Of a stretch of 6,083 nucleotides of DNA, positions 1-5,086 are shown piece by piece; the stretch's first letter is position 1; every line of letters starts with the position of its first letter. The stretch is from the NCBI GenBank assembly GCA_038061815.1, contig JBBTYK010000033.1, positions 1 through 6,083 on the forward strand, written 5' to 3'. Under the pieces are notes generated by a model that ran no database searches, was not told where the DNA came from, and saw nothing but the letters and a program-made list of their open reading frames with translations. Position numbers and translations under genes: made by a program. Source of the DNA: JBBTXJ01 sp038061815 (GTDB lineage Bacteria > Patescibacteriota > Patescibacteriia > Magasanikbacterales > JBBTXJ01).

Positions 1-92
1 TGGCGGAAGGGGTGGGATTTGAACCCACGAAGGACTTTCATCCTTACGGCTTTTCGAGAGCCGCGCCATCAACCGGACTCGGCCACCCTTCC
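1..92 (-). tRNA. tRNA-Ser(CGA)
   Basis: Read on the minus strand this folds as a complete class II tRNA. The 7-bp acceptor stem pairs 5-11 with 86-92, the discriminator is G (position 4) as expected for serine, and CCA is encoded at 1-3. The anticodon loop is CTCGAAA (plus-strand 52-58) with anticodon CGA at 54-56, which reads UCG. A long variable arm (AAGGA/TCCTT stem) separates the anticodon stem from a T arm with a GTGGG/CCCAC stem and TTCAAAT loop. A long variable arm with G73 is the serine identity pattern. The mature 5' end is at 92; nothing downstream of the CCA is visible because the window ends there. Confidence 0.96.
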
Positions 93-145
93 GTGGTTGG
101 TAAGCGTATCATTATTCTACCATTTTTTCAAGCCCGTGATTATGC

Positions 146-160
146 TATGATAGACGCATG
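146..160 (+). promoter_or_regulatory. -10 box placing transcription start at the ATG (leaderless)
   Basis: TATGAT (146-151) matches the sigma-70 -10 consensus at 5 of 6 positions and lies exactly 6 nt before the ATG at 158. Transcription would therefore start at or next to the start codon. There is no Shine-Dalgarno sequence upstream of 158. The -35 is weak: only a T-rich tract at 123-130. The leaderless reading is an inference. Confidence 0.5.
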
Positions 161-880
161 CACAGTCATCCATTCCACTATTCTGTTTCATTTTTTGAAC
201 AGCTCTACCATGACCTGCCGCCGTTGTTTCCTAAAGCAGACCGCGAGGCCATGCAGCACGCGCGTGAGCACATGCAGCATGACAATAGTTTGACGGCCGA
301 GGAAATTGAGCACACTACCGTTGTTTTTGGCATGAAAATCTGGCCGTACCGCCGGGCGTTTGAGGAGTTTTATGAAAAAGTAGTACAGCGGCGAGCGGAT
401 GAATTTTTTGAAGCACATGCACGGCCGCATCCGGCGCTTGCTACGTGGTGGAAGGAATGGCGCGGGCAGGGGCATCACGCCGCGGCGCTTTTCCGCGGCG
501 CTGCGGCCGCGTGGAGCTCGCTTTCATCAGAGGAGCGCGCCGCGTTGTGCGATGTATGCGTGTCGGTTAAACAAGATTTGAAGCATGCAGCCACTGCGCT
601 TGTGAGCGGGCAGGAGCGCGCGGCGTACGAAAAACGCGTGGTTGAGTTTACGGTATTGCAGGAGGCGATTCAGGAGCGGCTCGGGCGTCTGCGGGAATTG
701 GCTGATGACGCGCAAGAACACCCGCGATTGGCCACTGAAATCCGCCAAGCCGTACGCGATTTTGAAAAAGGACTCGCCTTTATGCAGCCGCACACCACGT
801 TTGAAGAGGTTTGTCATCTGGAAGCGCGTGTACCGGTGCGCCGCAAAGTCATTCTGGAGTCCGCCAAAGGCGGACGATAG
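158..880 (+). CDS. Hypothetical helical protein, 240 aa
   Basis: I do not recognise this family and propose no function. The protein is soluble, with no signal peptide or membrane segment. It is rich in charged residues and alanine, and most of it looks alpha-helical. The N-terminal ~45 residues are rich in histidine and aromatic residues. An aromatic-rich middle follows, with FGMKIWPYRRAFEEFYEKV at about residues 57-75 and LATWWKEWRGQGHH at about 94-107. The C-terminal half (about 120-215) is amphipathic helix, possibly coiled coil. The ATG at 158 is chosen because a -10 box ends 6 nt upstream, implying a leaderless message. The gene is convergent with the ATP-grasp gene, and their stop codons are 3 nt apart. 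A 7-bp hairpin lies in its last codons. Confidence 0.8.
   Translation: MHSHPFHYSVSFFEQLYHDLPPLFPKADREAMQHAREHMQHDNSLTAEEIEHTTVVFGMKIWPYRRAFEEFYEKVVQRRADEFFEAHARPHPALATWWKEWRGQGHHAAALFRGAAAAWSSLSSEERAALCDVCVSVKQDLKHAATALVSGQERAAYEKRVVEFTVLQEAIQERLGRLRELADDAQEHPRLATEIRQAVRDFEKGLAFMQPHTTFEEVCHLEARVPVRRKVILESAKGGR
859..875. other. Hairpin at the convergent gene ends
   Basis: GTCCGCC (859-865) and GGCGGAC (869-875) form a perfect 7-bp stem with an AAA loop inside the last codons of the 240-aa gene, 9 nt before the stop codon of the opposing ATP-grasp gene. A T5 run follows only about 17 nt later on the plus strand and none follows on the minus strand. It is not a canonical terminator, but its position suits a role in ending one or both transcripts. 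Confidence 0.4.
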
Positions 881-883
881 AAT

Positions 884-2158
884 CTACTCCGTTTTTATTT
901 CAACCAATTTTTCTACCTTCCGCAATTCGCCGAGCATTTTACTTCGTGAAGTTGCCGCAACCGTCACACCAAGTACGTAGGGATGTCCGTACCGCGAGAG
1001 GCCGCAAAAGTCCCCCACCTTTTTGTTTTGAGTTACTTTAATAACCGCCCGCATTTCTTCCACCTTTTTGATGCCGTGCAGCGCCATCAACCGTCCGGGT
1101 TTCTTGGGGAAAAACTTGATGAACCCCACATGCTTCAACCGTTTTCGTTTGATGACCGGCTTTTTGCCAAGGTGTATGCGGAAATCATTGCCGGTGTGGT
1201 GGAATCCAAAGGCGGTATTGAGTAGCCGGTCACGAAATCCGCCCACGCGCGCGCCCACTTCAATCACCTTCCATCCCTGCTGGGTGCGCATGAGTTCCGC
1301 ATGCACGGTTGAGGAACGCAGTCCGATGGCGTGCGTGGCTTTTGCCACCGTCGTCCGCGCCCTTTCCTCCTCTTTCTGGTTCAAAATGGACGGCGTAATC
1401 TGCGTGTACATGAAGAAATCATCGTAGCCCGCGTCTTTGCCGGTTTTAATTTCAATAATCGGCGTGTATTCCATATAGCCGCGGCTGTTCACGTACGCGT
1501 CAATGGAATACATCTGGCCTTCCATGAAGTTTTCCACGAGCACCGTGGGCTCCCACTCCACCCGTGCGGCGCGATACAATTTTCGCACCTTTTGAAGTGT
1601 CACTCGGAGATTCTTTTCCAGTTCTTCTTTGTAGTAACACACAATCACGAGTTGGCTCTTGGCGAGGTTGGCGGGTTTAATCACGCACGGGAAACCGATT
1701 TTTTCAATGATATTTTTGACCGCCGTTTTTCCGGAACGTTTGACCACCACAAAACGCGGCGTAATTCTTTTATCGTATCGCCGGAACGCGCGGCGCATGT
1801 TTATTTTATTTGACGCAATGGCGAGCGACCGCGCGGTGGGGAGTCGCAAGTAGGGAAACAAATCCGCCAGCCGTCCGTAGAGCGGCATGGAAAATTCGTA
1901 ACGCGAAATGATGGCGGCGATGCGGTCCGCGTATGGTCGGAGCCGTTTTTCCACCGCCTTCATATCCCGCGTGTCGCAACGGACAAGGAACGCCAGTTTT
2001 CGTTCCAGCGTCTCTTCCACTTTCGCGCCAAGCGAAGTGATGAGCGCCGGCACATATTTTTTTCCGTATTCTTTGGAAAAGCGCGCCACATCATCCACGT
2101 GTGTCATTTCCATTTTACCGACAAACAAAATGATGTCTTTTTCTTCGTGGCGAAGCAT
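884..2158 (-). CDS. ATP-grasp domain ligase
   Basis: Predicted ATP-dependent carboxylate-amine/thiol ligase of unknown substrate (424 aa). A small Rossmann-like N-terminal part begins DIILFVGK (8-15). The ATP-grasp fold follows: the ATP-binding lysine lies in FPCVIKPA (156-163, K161), the adenine hinge in VLVENFMEG (206-214), and the Mg ligands in HAELM (E288) and VIEVGARVGG (E300). In the second metal motif the usual ExN reads EVG, a change seen in some family members, so activity is likely but unproven. A C-terminal beta-rich lobe follows from about 343. The PfkB kinase gene lies upstream on the same strand 66 nt away, so the pair may share a pathway. An in-frame ATG at 2170 adds MTHH, but it lies inside a dispersed palindromic repeat, so I prefer 2158. 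Neither start has a clear ribosome site. Confidence 0.85.
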   Translation of the reverse strand: MLRHEEKDIILFVGKMEMTHVDDVARFSKEYGKKYVPALITSLGAKVEETLERKLAFLVRCDTRDMKAVEKRLRPYADRIAAIISRYEFSMPLYGRLADLFPYLRLPTARSLAIASNKINMRRAFRRYDKRITPRFVVVKRSGKTAVKNIIEKIGFPCVIKPANLAKSQLVIVCYYKEELEKNLRVTLQKVRKLYRAARVEWEPTVLVENFMEGQMYSIDAYVNSRGYMEYTPIIEIKTGKDAGYDDFFMYTQITPSILNQKEEERARTTVAKATHAIGLRSSTVHAELMRTQQGWKVIEVGARVGGFRDRLLNTAFGFHHTGNDFRIHLGKKPVIKRKRLKHVGFIKFFPKKPGRLMALHGIKKVEEMRAVIKVTQNKKVGDFCGLSRYGHPYVLGVTVAATSRSKMLGELRKVEKLVEIKTE

Positions 2159-2166
2159 ATGATGTG

Positions 2167-2221
2167 TCATTGCGAGCAGCGCCTCGCGGGCCGAGCGAGC
2201 GCAGGCCCTGGCGAAGCAATC
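2167..2221. repeat. Palindromic intergenic repeat element
   Basis: The 55-nt gap between the kinase and ligase genes is an imperfect palindrome. Ends ATTGC (2169-2173) and GCAAT (2216-2220) pair, then GCC (2181-2183) with GGC (2210-2212), then GGGCC (2188-2192) with GGCCC (2204-2208), around a GAGCGAGC-rich loop. The ends CATTGCGAG and GAAGCAATC resemble, from memory, a small dispersed palindromic element found between genes in many unrelated bacteria. Copy number in this genome cannot be judged from the window. It supplies the ATG at 2170 in front of the ligase gene and could form a hairpin between the two cistrons. Confidence 0.65.
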
Positions 2222-2224
2222 TAA

Positions 2225-3196
2225 TTATTCAATAATGCGCGCACAGGTGTGCGCATGTTTTTTATGAAAACGCGCCAGTTCCGCGGCCGTCAGCAATCCG
2301 TCCTGCGGCCCGTATTTTAGAATAACGCTCGCACTGTTTGAGGAGGCAAGACACATGGCGTCCGGCACGGTGCGGCCCTGATTCAGCATGGCGATAAACG
2401 TCGTGGCATACGCATCGCCGGCGCCGGTTTTTTCCACCACCGGCACGCGCACAATGCCCATGGCGTAACCGTGGTTTCCGTCATGCACATACGAGCCGTT
2501 CTCACCGTCCGTAATGACGGCAATCTTCATGCCGATTTTCAGCATTTCTTTTAAGAGTTTTGGTATATCATGCACGCGGCAGCCGGTTAAATCCTGCGCC
2601 TCGCGTTTGTTCACAAACACAATCTCGCAGTGTTTTGCCACGCTTTGCATGGCATCTTTTCCGGCAAGCCGCTGGAACGTTCCGGGATTGTAGCACAATT
2701 TTGCGCCGACTTTTTTAGCGTGCGCCATCACATCGCGGTTGAGTTTTTTATGGTCCGCGTTCACGGAACTGTAATAAAGCCATTTGGAAGCGGCGAGTTT
2801 CGGGAGCGCGTATTTTCGCGGCGCGTGGTACACCAAAATCGTTCGTTCTCCGTTGAAGCCGATGACGGTTGAGGCGTTGGTGGGGCGCTCTTTGTCCGCC
2901 CGAAGATACGTGTCAGCCACGTTTTGTTTTTTGAGATATTTGATGATGCCTTCTCCGTGGTCATCGTTTCCCACCACGCCGTAATAGGCGGTTTTCATGC
3001 CGAGCCGCGCAGACCCCACCGCATTATTACACGCATTGCCGGCAATTTTTCGGTACAGCGAATGCACGCCGATTTTCTCGCCGTAGTTGATGCAGAGCAT
3101 GCAGTCCTCTCGTTTTAATTGGCACTTCACCGTGGCGTCCGAAATTTCCAAAATGGTGTCTATGGTCGGGTCGCCGATAGAGATGATGTCTAACAT
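2225..3196 (-). CDS. PfkB-family carbohydrate/nucleoside kinase
   Basis: Ribokinase-superfamily (PfkB) enzyme that transfers phosphate from ATP to a sugar or nucleoside hydroxyl; the exact substrate is not readable. At 323 aa it has family length. The N-terminal strand DIISIGDPTID (3-13) carries substrate-contact aspartates. The first signature GNACNNAVGSARLG is at 53-66. VNKREA (195-200) supplies the N..E metal/phosphate motif. ITDGENG (228-234) is the ATP-site strand, and EKTGAGDAY (255-263) is the second PfkB signature with catalytic base D261 and the GAGD anion hole. The ATG at 3196 is chosen because the protein then begins at the family's first beta strand. The upstream in-frame extension to 3313 has no family character and crosses the promoters. 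A -10 box ends 10 nt before this ATG, so the leader is very short. Confidence 0.93.
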   Translation of the reverse strand: MLDIISIGDPTIDTILEISDATVKCQLKREDCMLCINYGEKIGVHSLYRKIAGNACNNAVGSARLGMKTAYYGVVGNDDHGEGIIKYLKKQNVADTYLRADKERPTNASTVIGFNGERTILVYHAPRKYALPKLAASKWLYYSSVNADHKKLNRDVMAHAKKVGAKLCYNPGTFQRLAGKDAMQSVAKHCEIVFVNKREAQDLTGCRVHDIPKLLKEMLKIGMKIAVITDGENGSYVHDGNHGYAMGIVRVPVVEKTGAGDAYATTFIAMLNQGRTVPDAMCLASSNSASVILKYGPQDGLLTAAELARFHKKHAHTCARIIE

Positions 3197-3206
3197 AATT
3201 GTCCCC

Positions 3207-3236
3207 AGTATACCTGCCCTTGACAGATGTTGTAAA
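3207..3236 (-). promoter_or_regulatory. Promoter of the PfkB / ATP-grasp unit
   Basis: On the minus strand TTTACA (3236-3231, 5 of 6 to the -35 consensus) is followed after 18 nt by TATACT (3212-3207, 5 of 6 to the -10 consensus). Transcription would start near 3200, about 4 nt before the ATG at 3196, so the mRNA would be nearly leaderless. It interleaves with the promoter on the other strand. Confidence 0.6.
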
Positions 3237-3248
3237 ATATGATAGAGT
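3220..3248 (+). promoter_or_regulatory. Promoter of the DGR target gene
   Basis: A perfect -35 box TTGACA (3220-3225) is followed after 17 nt by TAGAGT (3243-3248), a 4-of-6 -10 box. TATGAT (3238-3243) is a better hexamer but only 12 nt from the -35. A start near 3255 would give a leader of about 120 nt before the ATG at 3378. The elements overlap those of the divergent kinase promoter, so the two polymerases may compete. Confidence 0.55.
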
Positions 3249-3257
3249 GCAATCTTG

Positions 3258-3288
3258 TCCTGCATGGCGCAGGAGAGCCGCGTGCGGC
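3258..3288 (+). other. Tandem hairpins in the target-gene leader
   Basis: The predicted 5' leader begins with TCCTGC (3258-3263) paired to GCAGGA (3269-3274). GCCG (3277-3280) paired to CGGC (3285-3288) follows. The leader is GC-rich and about 120 nt long, whereas the kinase leader opposite is only a few nucleotides. No known riboswitch is recognised. Confidence 0.35.
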
Positions 3289-3367
3289 GGGTTCCGCATG
3301 GTTCGTGCTCCAACGGGACGTTTTCGCGCTTTCAGGGAAGGTGTGAGAACGTGAGTAGTTGGAGAGC

Positions 3368-3380
3368 GGAGGAAGCAATG
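3368..3380 (+). promoter_or_regulatory. Ribosome binding site deciding the target-gene start
   Basis: GGAGG (3368-3372) sits 5 nt before the ATG at 3378, the best Shine-Dalgarno match in this region. The alternative in-frame GTG at 3351 has a weaker AGGGAAGG (3334-3341) 9 nt upstream. ATG at 3264 has none. Confidence 0.6.
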
Positions 3381-4280
3381 CCTGCGTTGGAACGGTTGCC
3401 CGGATGGGCAAGACGCCTGGATGAAATGTCCGGGCACTTCTCGGAAGCGGGCCTCGGTGGTCTTCTGGACTACCATGAGGCCACAAACGCGCTGGGTGAG
3501 CTGCTCACCCAAAGGGTCATCACCCCCGAGGCCGTCAAGGTCTGGTTGGGGGAGCAGGCGGGCAAGCACCAGTCGGCAACCGTCCCCGCCGACTCCGCAT
3601 CTGCCATGCAGATGTTCCTCACCGACCCCCGCGCTTTCTGGGCGCAGGCGTGGAAGGAGATCCTCGGAAGGGCGATTGCCGTCCCGCCGGTTCCCACGCT
3701 GAAGAGCAAGACCAAGAAGGCCGTGGAGGTCTACCGCCTGATGCCGGTGTTCCTCCCGGTCATCACCGAGAAGGACTACCCGGAAAGCTTCATCAAGCCG
3801 AACTGGGGCAAGCATCTCACGGTCTCGAACATCCAGCGTCGTCCCCTTCCGGGCCGGTGGGTGCTCGTGGAGACGATTCAGAAGCCGGCCTACAACGACC
3901 CGCAGGGTTATGGCGATGACCCGCTCGCGAAGGCACTCGGCCTCGTGAGCCGGTTTTCCATCTCGTGGGATACGCTCCACGAAACGCACCACCCGGCAAC
4001 GGCCAAGCTCCTCGGCCTCTCCAAGAGGGCCGTTCGGCTCCCCACCGCCGAGGAATGGAACATGGTCGGTAACCTGTTCCTCTGGCTCAACGCCAACAGG
4101 AACATGTCCCTCCAGGACCTCGGCTCCACCGATTCCTGGGAGTGGTGTGAGAACGCTTACGGTGGCGCTGGCCGACTCCTTGTGGGCGGCCGTGGCTACG
4201 GCGGACTCGCTGACGTGGTCTGCTACTGGCGTGGCGACGCGAGCGGCTACATCGGGTTCCGCGTCCTGGCAGTTTTGTAG
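3378..4280 (+). CDS. DGR target protein with C-type-lectin/FGE-like variable domain
   Basis: This is the gene diversified by the DGR (300 aa, no signal peptide or membrane segment, so probably cytosolic). The N-terminal part (1-110) is helical and unrecognised. From about 118 the protein reads like a formylglycine-generating-enzyme/C-type-lectin fold of the kind used as DGR scaffold: YRLMPVFLPVI (119-129), GRWVLVETIQKP (159-170), RLPTAEEWNMV (220-230), SWEWCEN (253-259) and the terminal GFRVLAVL (293-300). Residues 262-297 are encoded by the variable repeat. Relative to the template translation 16 residues are changed, giving a glycine/tyrosine-rich binding face; the scaffold residues W284 and GFRV are kept. 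The known role of such domains is ligand binding with massive variability; the ligand here is unknown. The gene is markedly more GC-rich than avd. GTG at 3351 is an alternative start adding 9 residues. Confidence 0.9.
   Translation: MPALERLPGWARRLDEMSGHFSEAGLGGLLDYHEATNALGELLTQRVITPEAVKVWLGEQAGKHQSATVPADSASAMQMFLTDPRAFWAQAWKEILGRAIAVPPVPTLKSKTKKAVEVYRLMPVFLPVITEKDYPESFIKPNWGKHLTVSNIQRRPLPGRWVLVETIQKPAYNDPQGYGDDPLAKALGLVSRFSISWDTLHETHHPATAKLLGLSKRAVRLPTAEEWNMVGNLFLWLNANRNMSLQDLGSTDSWEWCENAYGGAGRLLVGGRGYGGLADVVCYWRGDASGYIGFRVLAVL
4159..4270 (+). repeat. DGR variable repeat (VR)
   Basis: This 112-nt segment aligns without gaps to 4563-4674. All 82 positions where the template is not A are identical. 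Of 30 template adenines 20 are changed (13 to G, 5 to T, 2 to C). Such one-sided, A-only substitution is the hallmark of mutagenic retrohoming. The VR ends 10 nt before the target-gene stop. Confidence 0.96.
4251..4270 (+). promoter_or_regulatory. Initiation-of-mutagenic-homing (IMH) segment of VR
   Basis: The last 20 nt of VR (ATCGGGTTCCGCGTCCTGGC) are identical to the TR end at 4655-4674 and contain only one adenine, so they stay constant. In studied DGRs the constant 3' end of VR (IMH) marks where cDNA integration begins. Beyond it VR and TR still resemble each other for about 10 nt, but with non-A differences (A/T at 4271/4675, T/C at 4275/4679 and a 1-nt gap). This fits the IMH versus IMH* distinction that sets direction. 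Confidence 0.7.
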
Positions 4281-4318
4281 GACCCCAGAACCCTAGTCCC
4301 TAGAACCCAAGTTAACCT

Positions 4319-4355
4319 GCCCGGAACACACATCGTGTGTTCCGGGCTATTTTTA
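4319..4355 (+). terminator. Rho-independent terminator of the target gene
   Basis: A perfect 13-bp stem, GCCCGGAACACAC (4319-4331) with GTGTGTTCCGGGC (4335-4347), has a 3-nt ATC loop and is followed by TATTTTTA. There is no T tract on the minus side, so it works on plus-strand transcripts. It lies 38 nt past the stop codon and should separate target-gene mRNA from the downstream template-repeat RNA, unless read-through supplies the latter. Confidence 0.9.
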
Positions 4356-4447
4356 TGTAAAATATTAAAGAAGTGGCTCGTGAATTTGTGTGCTAATGGC
4401 CGCAAATCGCCAGCTTCATAAAAAAGGAACTGCTTGTTCTTGTCTGG

Positions 4448-4513
4448 GGCAGTCTTCTGCCAAACAGAGAATCGCGCGGGCGATTTATTAAATGGAAATT
4501 GAATTTCCATTTA
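4448..4513 (+). other. Three consecutive hairpins upstream of TR
   Basis: The non-coding stretch before the TR carries three inverted repeats in 66 nt: GGCAG/CTGCC (4448-4452/4457-4461), AATCGC/GCGATT (4470-4475/4480-4485), and a near-perfect palindrome of 12-bp arms around one G (4489-4500/4502-4513). No coding sequence is credible here and no clear promoter was found. The likely reading is structured RNA at the 5' side of the template transcript, or a protein/RNA contact site. The last palindrome can also work as a DNA dyad, since its loop is too short for a stable full RNA stem. Confidence 0.5.
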
Positions 4514-4539
4514 GTGATCCGGAGGGGCAAGGACAATAA

Positions 4540-4671
4540 AGGACGCGGAATGTTAAAAATCCACGGTGACGATAACCGACTCATTGTGGGCAACCGTGAC
4601 AACGGCGGACTCGCAGACGTGAACTACAACTGGCATGACAACGCGAACGACAACATCGGGTTCCGCGTCCT
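4540..4671 (+). ncRNA. Template-repeat RNA core closed by an 11-bp inverted repeat
   Basis: AGGACGCGGAA (4540-4550) is the exact reverse complement of TTCCGCGTCCT (4661-4671), which is the constant 3' end of the TR. Pairing would close nearly the whole template (4551-4660) into a loop. Template RNA is a known obligatory DGR component (template for error-prone cDNA). The closing helix is what I see here and its role is inferred. RNA ends are unknown. Confidence 0.6.
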
Positions 4672-4674
4672 GGC
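4563..4674 (+). repeat. DGR template repeat (TR)
   Basis: This is the invariant donor copy matching VR 404 nt upstream in the same orientation. It has eight AAC and five GAC codons in the target-gene frame. Random replacement of the adenines in AAC gives many amino acids but no stop codon, the usual DGR design. It lies in non-coding DNA and ends 5 nt before the avd stop codon, which is on the opposite strand. The 30 adenines are in the first 94 nt; the last 19 nt have none. Confidence 0.95.
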
Positions 4675-4679
4675 TGTTC

Positions 4680-5015
4680 TTAGGTTTTTTTGATCCAGCC
4701 ACCGACAAGATTTCCAATAATGTGCAATTCGGTTTGACGCGCGATTAATTTTTGTTGATTAATAATGCCAAGATCATGACCAAGACGCAGATATATTTTC
4801 AGCATGTCCACTGTCTCACTGGCCTGTAATAATAAATTGCGTTGGGCCGTTTTTGGAGCGTACGTTGCATTATTGATGGATTGTATCAGTTCAAGCGCCA
4901 TTGATTCACAACGTTCGCCCCATGTAAAACGATCGCGTTTGGCGATACCGCGTAGCGTTATGTAAAGTTCTTTGTAAAAGTCGTAACTTTTTTGAAAAGC
5001 GAGTGGTGAACTCAT
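4680..5015 (-). CDS. avd: DGR accessory variability determinant (Avd), four-helix bundle
   Basis: At 111 aa this is a full-length Avd-family protein (related to the S23/23S-intervening-sequence four-helix bundles). In characterised DGRs Avd forms a basic barrel-shaped pentamer that binds the reverse transcriptase and the template RNA and is needed for cDNA synthesis. Recognisable segments are the first helix LAFQKSYDFYKELYITLRGI (5-24), the turn KRDRFTWGERCE (26-37), the third helix LLLQASETVDMLKIYLRLGH (61-80), and the C-terminal IIGNLVGGWIKKT (99-111). The ATG at 5015 gives the normal N-terminus. No good ribosome site is seen. The gene runs opposite to target, VR and TR, and follows the aldolase gene on the same strand with a 71-nt gap, which holds the RT remnant. 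It is AT-richer than the target gene. Confidence 0.9.
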   Translation of the reverse strand: MSSPLAFQKSYDFYKELYITLRGIAKRDRFTWGERCESMALELIQSINNATYAPKTAQRNLLLQASETVDMLKIYLRLGHDLGIINQQKLIARQTELHIIGNLVGGWIKKT

Positions 5016-5082
5016 AATTTTTGATCCGAAACATCGTATTATTCACAAAGCCACGGTGCGGGATCGTCTGGTGCACCATGCG
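5014..5082 (+). pseudogene. Internal fragment of a DGR reverse transcriptase
   Basis: The plus-strand frame reads IIFDPKH RIIHK ATVRDRLVHHA, which is the conserved block just before the first RT motifs in DGR reverse transcriptases (pattern DPK-x-R-x-IHKA-x-VRDR-x-x-HHA). The frame is open only from 4996 (after TGA at 4993) to the TAG at 5101. RT-like sequence stops at about 5082, 4 nt before the aldolase stop codon at 5087. Both the N-terminal ~50-60 residues and the whole catalytic domain with the YxDD motif are missing. It overlaps the avd start codon by 2 nt on the other strand. I assign it by remembered family pattern over about 21 residues, so a profile search should confirm it. Confidence 0.75.
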
Positions 5083-5086
5083 GGCT

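Noticed and set aside
3197..3313. N-terminal extension of the PfkB kinase on the minus strand
   Set aside because: The extra residues have no family resemblance, cover both promoters, and the kinase fold starts at the ATG at 3196.
3027..3992. Long minus-strand frame of 321 codons opposite the target gene
   Set aside because: Its Arg/His/Pro-rich translation is typical of antisense of a GC-rich gene; it crosses the divergent promoters and overlaps two well-supported genes.
4247..4510. Minus-strand frame of 87 codons between VR and TR
   Set aside because: It runs through the terminator hairpin and the VR end, has no ribosome site, and its sequence resembles no protein family I know.
4499..4693. 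Plus-strand reading frame spanning TR that ends in GFRVLAVLRFF
   Set aside because: It is the template repeat read in the target-gene frame; it lacks the rest of the lectin domain and is explained as non-coding donor sequence.
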